Assembly: GCA_031288475.1 (NCBI GenBank)
Contig: JAITRJ010000037.1
Coordinates: 1-41,496 of the forward strand
DNA from: Helicobacteraceae bacterium
GTDB lineage: Bacteria > Campylobacterota > Campylobacteria > Campylobacterales > SZUA-545
DNA: 41,496 bases
Direction of reading: 5' to 3'
Numbering within the stretch: the stretch's first letter is position 1; every line of letters starts with the position of its first letter. The translations under genes were made by a program, and so were the position numbers. This document shows positions 9,249 through 17,675 of the stretch, one piece after another. The notes below the pieces were generated by a model that ran no database searches, was not told where the DNA came from, and saw only the letters and a list, made by a program, of their open reading frames with translations.

Positions 9249-10127
9249 ATGATTTTCTTTAGCGATCTGCTTTTAAAACTACAGACATTCTGGAGGGATC
9301 AGGGTTGCGCGATCATGCAACCTTACGATTTACCCGCGGGCGCGGGGACTTTTCATCCAGCCACGTTGTTAAGAAGCCTCGATTCCAAACCGTGGAGCGC
9401 AGCGTATGTCGCCCCAAGCCGCCGCCCCACCGACGGGCGCTACGGCGAAAATCCTAACCGGCTCAGCGCGTACTATCAGTTTCAGGTTTTGATCAAGCCT
9501 TCGCCCGATAACATTCAGACGCTTTATTTAAAGAGTCTTGAGCATTTGGGGCTGAATCTCAAAAATCACGACATTCGTTTTGTTGAAGACAATTGGGAAT
9601 CGCCGACGCTGGGCGCGTGGGGACTAGGCTGGGAAGTTTGGCTGGACGGAATGGAGGTAACGCAATTTACCTATTTCCAGCAGGTGGGCGGTCTGCCGTG
9701 CGATCCAGTAGCGGCAGAGATCACTTACGGAACGGAGCGTCTCGCTATGTATCTGCAAAACGTCGACAGCATTTTTGATATTAAATGGAACGAGCGGTTT
9801 ACCTACGCGGATGTGCATTTTGAAAGCGAATACGAATTCAGCAAATACCACTTTGAAATCGCCGATACCGACGCACTTTTTAAGCTCTTTGATGCCGCCG
9901 AAGACGAATGCGGTAAAATCCTAAAAGCAAAACTTCCGTTGCCGGCTTACGATCAGTGCCTGATTGCAAGCCACGCTTTCAACCAGCTTGACGCAAGAAA
10001 GGCGATCTCGCAGACCGAACGGGCGCGGTATATTTTGCGCGTACGCGAACTCGCGAAGGGTTGCGCGGAGCTGTATAAAGCGCAGGAGAGCGAGCGCGAG
10101 GAACGCTTAGCGTCGGCGAAGGGCTAA
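9249..10127 (+). CDS. glyQ: glycyl-tRNA synthetase alpha subunit
   Basis: [34 protein letters not shown]...[15 protein letters not shown]...[22 protein letters not shown]. Confidence 0.98.
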   Translation: MIFFSDLLLKLQTFWRDQGCAIMQPYDLPAGAGTFHPATLLRSLDSKPWSAAYVAPSRRPTDGRYGENPNRLSAYYQFQVLIKPSPDNIQTLYLKSLEHLGLNLKNHDIRFVEDNWESPTLGAWGLGWEVWLDGMEVTQFTYFQQVGGLPCDPVAAEITYGTERLAMYLQNVDSIFDIKWNERFTYADVHFESEYEFSKYHFEIADTDALFKLFDAAEDECGKILKAKLPLPAYDQCLIASHAFNQLDARKAISQTERARYILRVRELAKGCAELYKAQESEREERLASAKG

Positions 10128-10233
10128 CTAGATTGCGTGACGACCGTGCACCGGCAGACAAAACGGCAAAGCAGTTCCAGCCAATGACGCGCGAATAGAT
10201 CGACAAAGTTTAGCCATCATAAACCAATCGCCG

Positions 10234-10576
10234 CTAAATCGTTCCTAACCGATCCGTTGTCTTTGCGCGGATTTTAATAATGACGCCGATCTGTCTTTCG
10301 GGTTGTTCTCCCGCCGCGATAGAATTGACTCGCGCGATAAAAAGATCACTATGCCCCAACAGCAAAAACTTATGGATTTCTTTATTTTTTTCGCGAGGAA
10401 TATAGCCCAGCTTTCGCTCCTGAGATATAGATCGCGACCGCGTAAGGATCAAAGCGGTTGTCAGGTTCCGCTCTGAGTTCCAATACAGAACCGATTTTGA
10501 ACAGTTCAAATACTTCTGCGCCGTCGTAGTACGTAAATCCGGCTATTTGAAAATTTGAAAAATGCCTATCGTCCAT
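10234..10576 (-). pseudogene. HIRAN-domain protein split by a frameshift
   Basis: Frame 1 (from 10576): FSNFQIAGFTYYDGAEVFELFKIGSVLELRAEPDNRFDPYAVAIYI; frame 2: RKLGYIPREKNKEIHKFLLLGHSDLFIARVNSI. Together they make a complete HIRAN-like domain. Confidence 0.75.
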
Positions 10577-11128
10577 CGCGGGCGTTCCCTATTTAAAATA
10601 ACGCGATTTTAGCGAAAACGCCAAAATTTGCCATCGCAATCGCTAACGTCACCTAAAATAAAACGCCGCGCCACTATCAAACCAAGCGCCCACCGTTTTT
10701 CCGCGTCTATAAGAACGTTATTTGCGGGGGATGATTTTTGCGATAACGAGAGCAAGTGGCGTTTTACGGCGATTTGGCGCAAAGCCTGAACGCGCTCTAA
10801 TACGTCGTGGCAGTGAATAATCGTAGCGCCCCGTTCCGCAAGAGCGAAAGAATGGAAAAGCCCTACGGCGATGTAGTAAACTTAGATATCATCTTTACAT
10901 AGGCGGATCAGTAGCACTGCGAGAATTTTCTTTCCCGCCATTACCGACACCGATTATATTCGACGAGAACAGCATTAGGTTGGTTAATAAACCGGACGAG
11001 ATTTTTTTAAGCCCAATCCAACCCTTTACACTAGCTGAATGAAAATACCGCCATCCATTGTTCTTTTTTAATTTGGAAATTGAACTTGACGATTTTAGCA
11101 AAGTTCCTTTGATTTCTCCCGCAAGCTC

Positions 11129-11158
11129 TTGACAAGCTCTCGTCTCGTACGCTAAAAT
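11129..11158 (+). promoter_or_regulatory. sigma70-like promoter of arsR (TTGACA-N18-TAAAAT)
   Basis: -35 TTGACA 11129-11134, -10 TAAAAT 11153-11158. Confidence 0.7.
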
Positions 11159-11159
11159 T

Positions 11160-11183
11160 ACAGTTGAACAATTATTCAACTGT
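11160..11183. promoter_or_regulatory. SmtB/ArsR-type operator O1
   Basis: Perfect inverted repeat ACAGTTGAA-CAATTA-TTCAACTGT just downstream of the -10. Confidence 0.8.
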
Positions 11184-11222
11184 CAAACAATTGGCGGGAG
11201 ACGACGAGGCAAAGGAACTAAA

Positions 11223-11588
11223 ATGAAGGCGAGGAACGGCGCAACGATTGGCTGCGACTGCAATGTTATACATAAGGACGTTGTAGAACAGATGATGGCA
11301 CTAATGCCAAGGGACGAAATTTTGTTCGATTTGGCGGAACTTTTCAAAGTTTTCGGTGATTCAACGCGCGTGAAAATCCTCTGCGCGCTTTTTCGCGACC
11401 GGATGTGCGTCTGCGATATAGCGGCGCTGCTTGGCATGACAAAGTCGGCGATCTCGCACCAGTTGCGCGTCCTCAAACAGGCAAAACTAGTGAAATACAA
11501 AAAAGAGGGCAAGGTCGTTTATTACTCACTTGAGGACGATCATATAAAAAATATCTTTGATCAGGCGTTCAGCCACATTGTAGAGTAG
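11223..11588 (+). CDS. ArsR/SmtB family metal-sensing repressor (CadC-like)
   Basis: ELFKVFGDSTRVKILCALFRDRMCVCDIAALLGMTKSAISHQLRVLKQAKLVKYKKEGKVVYYSLEDDHI. Confidence 0.97.
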   Translation: MKARNGATIGCDCNVIHKDVVEQMMALMPRDEILFDLAELFKVFGDSTRVKILCALFRDRMCVCDIAALLGMTKSAISHQLRVLKQAKLVKYKKEGKVVYYSLEDDHIKNIFDQAFSHIVE

Positions 11589-11625
11589 AAAATCGGCGCT
11601 TTTGCCTAGAAAAGATTTAGCCAAG

Positions 11626-11649
11626 TTAATTGAATATATGTTCAACTAA
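11626..11649. promoter_or_regulatory. SmtB/ArsR-type operator O2, upstream of the P-type ATPase
   Basis: TTAATTGAA-TATATG-TTCAACTAA, same 9-6-9 geometry with one arm mismatch. Confidence 0.65.
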
Positions 11650-11673
11650 TGAACGAAAGGAAAGGAAGCAGTG

Positions 11674-11760
11674 ATGAACAGAAGTGCAGTTAAAGCGCCG
11701 CGAGTTGCGCAGAGGTTGTCCCCAGATTTCCGCTTTTCTCCACGGTTGCGTCGGAGATGA
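11674..11760 (+). CDS. 28-aa leader ORF (MNRSAVKAPRVAQRLSPDFRFSPRLRRR), translationally coupled to the ATPase
   Basis: Strong SD (aaaggaag) upstream of the ATG at 11674; TGA stop overlaps the ATPase ATG at 11757 (ATGA). Confidence 0.4.
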   Translation: MNRSAVKAPRVAQRLSPDFRFSPRLRRR

Positions 11761-13862
11761 ATTCTCATTTTTTTACGCGATTGCGGTTGCTGATTGCCTC
11801 CGCTGTGGGAAGGTGGGCGTTTCCTCGGTTATGTTTGCCTTTTCCGCGCGTGAATGACAAAGAGGACGGGAAGGGCGAAAATTGCAGCGTATTATGTGAG
11901 GACAGCGGCTGCGGCGGTTGGCATAAAAACCCGCAAGCCAAGAGGGAGAGAAATGTGTCTGATGGCGACGGTCGGCGCGGCTGGCAAAAATGCATGGTCA
12001 CGCTGGGGGTTCTGTTGTATATAGTCGGCGCAACGCTTGATTTCGCCTTCGATTTTCGCTTTGCCGTATTTGATGGCGTAGCGGAAACGATCGCGCCCTA
12101 TCTCAGATTCGTTCTCTTTTTTACGAGCTATGTTCTTGTCGGCGGCGATATACTGCTCAAAGCGGTTTTGAATCTAAAAACTCCCAAAAATTTGTTTGAT
12201 GAAAACTTTCTGATGAGCGCGGCGTCGATTGGCGCGTTCGCGATCGGCGAATACCTTGAAGCCGTCGCGGTTATGCTGCTTTACAAGATCGGCGAGAATT
12301 TACAGAATCGCGCGGTGGTAGATTCGCGTCGCTCTATCTCGGCGTTGCTGGACATTAAACCCGAATTTGCCAATCTCAAAAATGGCGAGGCACTGATCAA
12401 GGTTGCTCCGCAAGAGGTGAAACCCGGCGATATTATCATCGTTAAACCTGGCGAAAGAACGCCGCTTGACGGCGAGATTGTAAGCGGACGATCTTTTCTC
12501 GATCTGTCCGCGCTTAGCGGCGAGAGCGCGCCCAAAGAAGCCGCGGCCGGCGATGCAATCCTTTCTGGTTCGATCAATAAAAGCGGTATGCTCACCGTAA
12601 AGGTTACGAGCGAATTTTCGGACTGTGTGGTGTCGAAAATCATAAAATTCGCGCAAGAGGCAAGCGCAAATAAAGCGGAGGCTGAACACTTCATCAGAAA
12701 ATTCGCCAAAGTTTATACACCAATCGTCGTTTCGCTGGCGTTTTTGCTTGCCATTCTGCCGCCGCTGATTGTTGAAAGCGCAGCGTTTGGCGAATGGTTT
12801 TACCGTGCGTTGGTATTTTTGGTGATTTCCTGCCCGTGCGCCCTTGTCATCTCCGTGCCGCTTAGCTTTTTTGCAGGCATCGGCGGCGCGTCAAAACATG
12901 GCATACTGGTCAAGGGCGGCAACTACCTTGAGGCTTTAAGTCGTGTTCGGGCGGTGGTTTTCGACAAAACCGGGACGCTGACCAAAGGGAAATTCGCTAT
13001 CGCGGAGATCGCGCCAAGCGGCGGTTTCAGCAAAGAGGAACTTCTCTTCTACGCCGCCCGCGCCGAGAGCGCTTCGCCTCACCCAATCGCCGCGTCGATT
13101 GCCGCCGCTTGCGAAGGCGAGATTAACCCGGGTGACATCACCGAACACGAGGAGATTTTCGGGCGGGGCGCTAGGGCAATTGTGCGTTCAAAAAGCGTAT
13201 TAGTCGGCGGCGAAAAGCTGATGGAAGAGTATCAGATAGCTTATAAAAAGGCGCGAAGATCGAGCGGCGCGGCATATGTGGCGATCGATGACGTTTTCGC
13301 CGGATATATCGTCGTTTCGGACGAGATCAAACCGGAGAGTCTCGCGATTGCAAGCGAATTGAAACGTCTGGGGGTAAAGAAAGTGGCAATGCTTACTGGC
13401 GATCGAAAGGAAATCGGCTGGCAGATCGCGGCAAAGATCGGCATAAAGGATGTTTTCGCGGAACTGCTGCCATTACAGAAGGTGGAGAGGATTGAGCGTA
13501 TGATAAAGGAGCTTCCGCGCGGCGCGAAGCTGGCGTTTGTTGGAGATGGGGTAAACGACGCGCCGTCGCTGGCACGTGCGGATATAGGCGTGGCAATGGG
13601 CGCGCTGGGCAGCGACATAGCGGCGCAGGCGGCGGATGTGGTACTGATGAACGACAATCCGTTGAGCGTCGCGGCGGCAATAAGAATTGGCAAAAAAACC
13701 ACCCTAGTCGCTTCGCAAAATATCACCCTAGCGCTTGGCGTAAAAACATTAGTGCTGATACTGGGGGCGCTTGGACTAACCGGAATGTGGGCGGCAATCT
13801 TCGCCGATGTGGGAGTGGCGCTGATCGCCGTTTTAAACGCCACAAGGGCGTTCAGGATGTAA
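11757..13862 (+). CDS. heavy-metal P1B-type ATPase (Zn/Cd/Pb type, ZntA/CadA-like)
   Basis: SCPCALVISVPLSFF, DKTGTLTKG, SPHPIAASI, GDGVNDAPSLARADIGVAMG, C-terminal DVGVALIAVLNATR; N-terminus Cys-rich without a recognisable HMA GMxCxxC. Confidence 0.96.
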   Translation: MNSHFFTRLRLLIASAVGRWAFPRLCLPFPRVNDKEDGKGENCSVLCEDSGCGGWHKNPQAKRERNVSDGDGRRGWQKCMVTLGVLLYIVGATLDFAFDFRFAVFDGVAETIAPYLRFVLFFTSYVLVGGDILLKAVLNLKTPKNLFDENFLMSAASIGAFAIGEYLEAVAVMLLYKIGENLQNRAVVDSRRSISALLDIKPEFANLKNGEALIKVAPQEVKPGDIIIVKPGERTPLDGEIVSGRSFLDLSALSGESAPKEAAAGDAILSGSINKSGMLTVKVTSEFSDCVVSKIIKFAQEASANKAEAEHFIRKFAKVYTPIVVSLAFLLAILPPLIVESAAFGEWFYRALVFLVISCPCALVISVPLSFFAGIGGASKHGILVKGGNYLEALSRVRAVVFDKTGTLTKGKFAIAEIAPSGGFSKEELLFYAARAESASPHPIAASIAAACEGEINPGDITEHEEIFGRGARAIVRSKSVLVGGEKLMEEYQIAYKKARRSSGAAYVAIDDVFAGYIVVSDEIKPESLAIASELKRLGVKKVAMLTGDRKEIGWQIAAKIGIKDVFAELLPLQKVERIERMIKELPRGAKLAFVGDGVNDAPSLARADIGVAMGALGSDIAAQAADVVLMNDNPLSVAAAIRIGKKTTLVASQNITLALGVKTLVLILGALGLTGMWAAIFADVGVALIAVLNATRAFRM

Positions 13863-13892
13863 CGCAATCCCGCGACCGCTTTCTTTGTTGTG

Positions 13893-13922
13893 TCGCCCGC
13901 CGAGCAGAGCGGGCGATCTTTG
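13893..13922 (+). terminator. rho-independent terminator between the ATPase and the DUF945 gene
   Basis: TCGCCCGC-cgagcaga-GCGGGCGA followed by T-rich tctttgctt. Confidence 0.7.
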
Positions 13923-13924
13923 CT

Positions 13925-15358
13925 TTAATCGTACTCTTCGTCTAACTCAAAGTCATACTCTTCGTTGTAATCGTCGTCATAGCCGCTGCCTTGATCAGGC
14001 CAATCGATCAGCGGTTTTCCTCCGACACTTAGCTGTCCTTTCTCAAAACGAGCTTTTGCCCTCCATACGCCGCCGTTGCGCTCAATATAACCCTGATTTT
14101 GCAGCATTTCCAATTCATACAGATCTGTCACAGGCGCACTAAACAGATCAAGCGCGTTTTGATGTACGGAAAGTTCGGAGTTTATGATTACTTTCTCGAT
14201 CAGTTTTGCCTTCAGTTCATCAAAGTAGTCTTTTTCCATACGAAACTCAGGAACCGCCACATTCGGATCGCCTCTTAAATCAGCGGAAAAACTGACGGGC
14301 GCACCATCGATCGGCAGTTCAATCTTAAGGGCGATAATTGCCCCCTTATCGAATATGGAAACCATATCCGCCACTATCTCGCCTATCTTCATCATAAGAG
14401 CCATTTGATCACCCTGATTTTTGGCTGTCTGCTCATAAATATCCTCCAGCCGATCGTTAAGGTCAACGACTGTTTTTGCGTCAATGTTGTTTGTGGTAAC
14501 AGATATGAACGGCTTGGTCAGAATTATCAGTTTTTCATCCTCCGAATACGATTTTCCTACAAGCGTATCGGCGGATATCTCCAGCAGAGCGTTGACAACG
14601 CTTCCTTGTCTCTTCTGAGAACTTTTTATAAGCAGGTGATCAACGTTTAAAAACGGGCCAACTTCGATCTTTTTGATCACAAGCTCCGACTCGGCGTTCC
14701 CGACCGTGTCGAATATATTGCCATCGGCTTTAAGGCTGAGCTCTTCCAGACGGAATTTTTCGTTTCTCTCAGCAATCTCTATAAGCGGGAGATTAAACGC
14801 CAGATGGAGGCTGTTTTTAAAATTCGTGTCAAGCTGGATCGTCATCGGCTCAAAAATAGCCTGATTCCTCCCTTCCTGGAAATTTACCCCTTTGGAAGTA
14901 TAACGCCCGTTAATAAACACAAATGGAATCAAGCGCGTTTCGCCTTCCAGCAGGACGCCCTTGTCTAAAATCCGTGTCAATTCTTCGCCGCCAGAGGCAA
15001 GCATCTCGTCGTTCAGACGGACCGTGTCGCGGCTTTTGACCAGAGAGACAAACGGAAAAGAACCGGTGAAATACCAGCCGTACGAAAACTCCGACTCGAT
15101 TACCAGCGACAGATTAGCGCCGATGGAAACGTCGTCAAATGCGAATAAAATAACGCTTTTAGCGCCAAGAACCCCGCCTTCGTAACTGTCCAGCCGCAGC
15201 TCAAACGGCACGCTGCCCCCACCGATTCTGTCCATCTTGGTATTGAATTTCCCTATAAGAGAATCAAGCCCGTTTTTCAAGAAAAGCCCCATAGAGAGCG
15301 GGGCGACGACGATAATAGCCGCGATCGCGATAATAACGGCGGCGATAAACTTCTTCAT
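13925..15358 (-). CDS. DUF945 (YdgA-like) family protein with acidic C-terminal tail
   Basis: MKKFIAAVIIAIAAIIVVAPLSMGLFLKNGLDSLIGKFN...LDSYEGGVLGAKSVILF; ends YDDDYNEEYDFELDEEYD. Confidence 0.82.
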   Translation of the reverse strand: MKKFIAAVIIAIAAIIVVAPLSMGLFLKNGLDSLIGKFNTKMDRIGGGSVPFELRLDSYEGGVLGAKSVILFAFDDVSIGANLSLVIESEFSYGWYFTGSFPFVSLVKSRDTVRLNDEMLASGGEELTRILDKGVLLEGETRLIPFVFINGRYTSKGVNFQEGRNQAIFEPMTIQLDTNFKNSLHLAFNLPLIEIAERNEKFRLEELSLKADGNIFDTVGNAESELVIKKIEVGPFLNVDHLLIKSSQKRQGSVVNALLEISADTLVGKSYSEDEKLIILTKPFISVTTNNIDAKTVVDLNDRLEDIYEQTAKNQGDQMALMMKIGEIVADMVSIFDKGAIIALKIELPIDGAPVSFSADLRGDPNVAVPEFRMEKDYFDELKAKLIEKVIINSELSVHQNALDLFSAPVTDLYELEMLQNQGYIERNGGVWRAKARFEKGQLSVGGKPLIDWPDQGSGYDDDYNEEYDFELDEEYD

Positions 15359-15422
15359 TGAAGTCCTTAGTATGGATTTTGATTGGAAGTATATCAGAGA
15401 GTCAGGTTTATTTTTGCAGAAT

Positions 15423-15632
15423 TTAATCGGCGGGCTCAAATCGGGCAATCGCGTCTAATGGAGTCGCGAAAGCCTCTTCGCATAGATTGCGGATAAAATC
15501 AAAAGCCGCCGCGTTTGCTTGATTGGAACACGAACAGATAAGGCGAAAAATGAAGGGATTTTTGCCGTGCGCGATCGTGCCGGTTTCGATGATGTTCAGC
15601 GCGAATTTCAACGAAAATCCGCCAATCGGCAA
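15423..15632 (-). CDS. possible small hypothetical protein
   Basis: 69-aa ORF with plausible composition; no homology recognised. Confidence 0.25.
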   Translation of the reverse strand: MPIGGFSLKFALNIIETGTIAHGKNPFIFRLICSCSNQANAAAFDFIRNLCEEAFATPLDAIARFEPAD

Positions 15633-16339
15633 AAGCCAAATGATTTATAAAAGCAAAAGCGGGAGCGCGGTGTAATGACGGGTGTGATAGTCAGCGGGAA
15701 ATTTAGGCGGCGTTAACTAAGCTGTTTACGCGTGAAGAAAGTTTGAACAATCGGCGACGATAATCCAGCGGGCGGCTAAAACATTTGCGAAGCCGGCAAA
15801 AGCGGCGAGAAGTTTTGAAGACAGTGAAAACGAATATGCGATCGCCACTAACTCAACAAGTTTGAAACCGGCAACAGAAAATGCGGACGAGCGGCGCGAT
15901 CTGGCGCTTCGCGCGAAAACTTAGCGCGGCAGCCGGACTTGCGGTTTCCGCGCGGAGCGACACGATGCGGCAAAGCAGCGGCTTTGTTTTGCAAACCACA
16001 TATAAATCGCGTTTATAGAAGATGTCTCCTAATAAATGGCGCGTTTTCCAAGCGACTTTCTTTGCGTCCTATCCTTCAACGTTTGCGAACGATGCGAATA
16101 AGATACGACTCTTTCACGACAAGATCCGCCGTCTTGTGTCGCTGATTTCTCATGCCCGCGAAGCGCAAAGCGCGGGCGGGCTTATCTGCCGTATCCAGAA
16201 ATATAGTCGTACGGCGCAGTAATCGTATTAACGCTCCGCGTTTCCGGAGCGCTTCGCTTCATTCATAACGAGGGAAGGAGTGCGCCTCTTTGTCGTCAAG
16301 TTATTTCCCGACTTTAGCTTAGTAATCGATCCGCGTCGA

Positions 16340-17518
16340 TTACAACCGCTTATACGATAGCGCCGCGCACTCTCCTATAATCAGCACCGCCGGTTTTGCG
16401 ATCCGCGCCGCCATACTCTCCAGATCACTCAGAACGCCGAAGACGACAGTTTCGTCAATTGAGCCGATCTTTGAGGTAAACGCGCACGGCGTTTGCAGGC
16501 TGACCTCACGCCGCTTGGCGGATTTAAGTATCTCGGCGCTAAAGCTGTGGGCCATTAAAACTATGATCGTATAGGGCGTCTTTCCAATAAGATTGATCCA
16601 ATCGTCGTTAAACCGCGCTCCTCTAAGGTGCGCCGACGCGATCAGCGCCCCACTGGAAACGCCGCGAATCGTAGGCGTTATGCCCGCCGCACGGCACGCC
16701 GCGAAAGCCGAGCTGACCCCGCTTATCACGCGCGGGGTAAATCCGTTCAAGGCGGCAAACTCCGCCTCCTCGCGCAACCTTCCGAAGATCGACGGATCTC
16801 CGCTTTTCAATCTGCCGACGATTTTTCCATCTCTGGCGTACTTTACGATCAGTTCGTTAATCTCCTCTTGCGCAAGTAAGTGGTTGTTTTTACGTTTGCC
16901 CACGTTGATTACAAGACAGTTTTTTGGCAGCAGGTCTCTGATTTCGGCGCTTATAAGGTTGTCGATCAGGGCGACTTCCAGCCTTTTGATTGCTTTGAGC
17001 GCGCCAATGGTGAGGTTGTCGATTCCGTCCGTTCCGCACCCGATCAGATAAACCTCGCCTTTTCGCTCTTTTTCGTGCCGTCGGCAAACACCGTCCTCAA
17101 TTACGGCGGCGATCAGATCCCGCGTTGCCTGCGCATACGAGGGAGAAGCGCCGCCCGTGCTTACGGATACGCACAGATCGCCCTTGCGCGTATTTGCCGT
17201 AAAATAAAAATCGCAAAACTTAGGTTCGTCCACGCAGTTTAACAAGTAGCCGTAAGCGCGGCGGTTTTTCCACAGAGTTTGAGACAGCCTTTTATCACCC
17301 GTAGCGTTGATCAGCGCCTCAAAACCGCGTGCGTCGGCAAGCTCAAACGATTTCAGTTCGACCCTGCGCCCAACAAAAAAATCGTCGGCAATCTCGCGCG
17401 CGATTATGCATAATTCGCAGTCGCTCTCCAAAACGCTTCGCGCTTTGAGAGCGGCGGCTTTGCCCGCACCGATCAAGAGGATTTTTTTGGGCGTAAGCAC
17501 GACAGGGAGAACCCTCAT
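16340..17518 (-). CDS. cysG: siroheme synthase (precorrin-2 dehydrogenase / uroporphyrinogen-III C-methyltransferase fusion)
   Basis: N-terminal KILLIGAGKAAALKARSVL...INATGDKRLSQ; C-terminal VYLIGCGTDGIDNLTIGALKAI...GRLKSGDPSIFGR...VISGVSSAFAACRAAGITPTIRGVSSG. Confidence 0.95.
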   Translation of the reverse strand: MRVLPVVLTPKKILLIGAGKAAALKARSVLESDCELCIIAREIADDFFVGRRVELKSFELADARGFEALINATGDKRLSQTLWKNRRAYGYLLNCVDEPKFCDFYFTANTRKGDLCVSVSTGGASPSYAQATRDLIAAVIEDGVCRRHEKERKGEVYLIGCGTDGIDNLTIGALKAIKRLEVALIDNLISAEIRDLLPKNCLVINVGKRKNNHLLAQEEINELIVKYARDGKIVGRLKSGDPSIFGRLREEAEFAALNGFTPRVISGVSSAFAACRAAGITPTIRGVSSGALIASAHLRGARFNDDWINLIGKTPYTIIVLMAHSFSAEILKSAKRREVSLQTPCAFTSKIGSIDETVVFGVLSDLESMAARIAKPAVLIIGECAALSYKRL

Positions 17519-17675
17519 TTTCTACCAGCCATTTTTTCTGACCTCATATTCACTCCCTTAAACCGCCGATCAACCAAGGGACGGCTAAAATTAAAACGAC
17601 TGCGGACGCTCTTGCTGTCCGTTAACAAGAGAGCGGCTGCTATCCGGAGCGCCGCTGTCAACTGGCTGCAGCGCG

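Noticed and set aside
10895-11179. 94-aa minus-strand ORF upstream of arsR
   Set aside because: Its 5' end overlaps the arsR promoter and operator, no SD or family recognised; may be a remnant but unsupported.
13241-13867. 208-aa minus-strand ORF antisense to the P-type ATPase
   Set aside because: Antisense shadow ORF without family signature.
15640-16330. Possible genes in the 15.6-16.3 kb gap
   Set aside because: Only short ORFs of arginine/serine-rich composition; no fragment recognisable in any frame.
16231-16343. Several short hairpins (CGCTCCG…CGGAGCG; GTAATCGA…TCGATTAC) near the cysG 3' end
   Set aside because: Stems of 7-8 bp without U-tracts; plausible but expected by chance in this composition.
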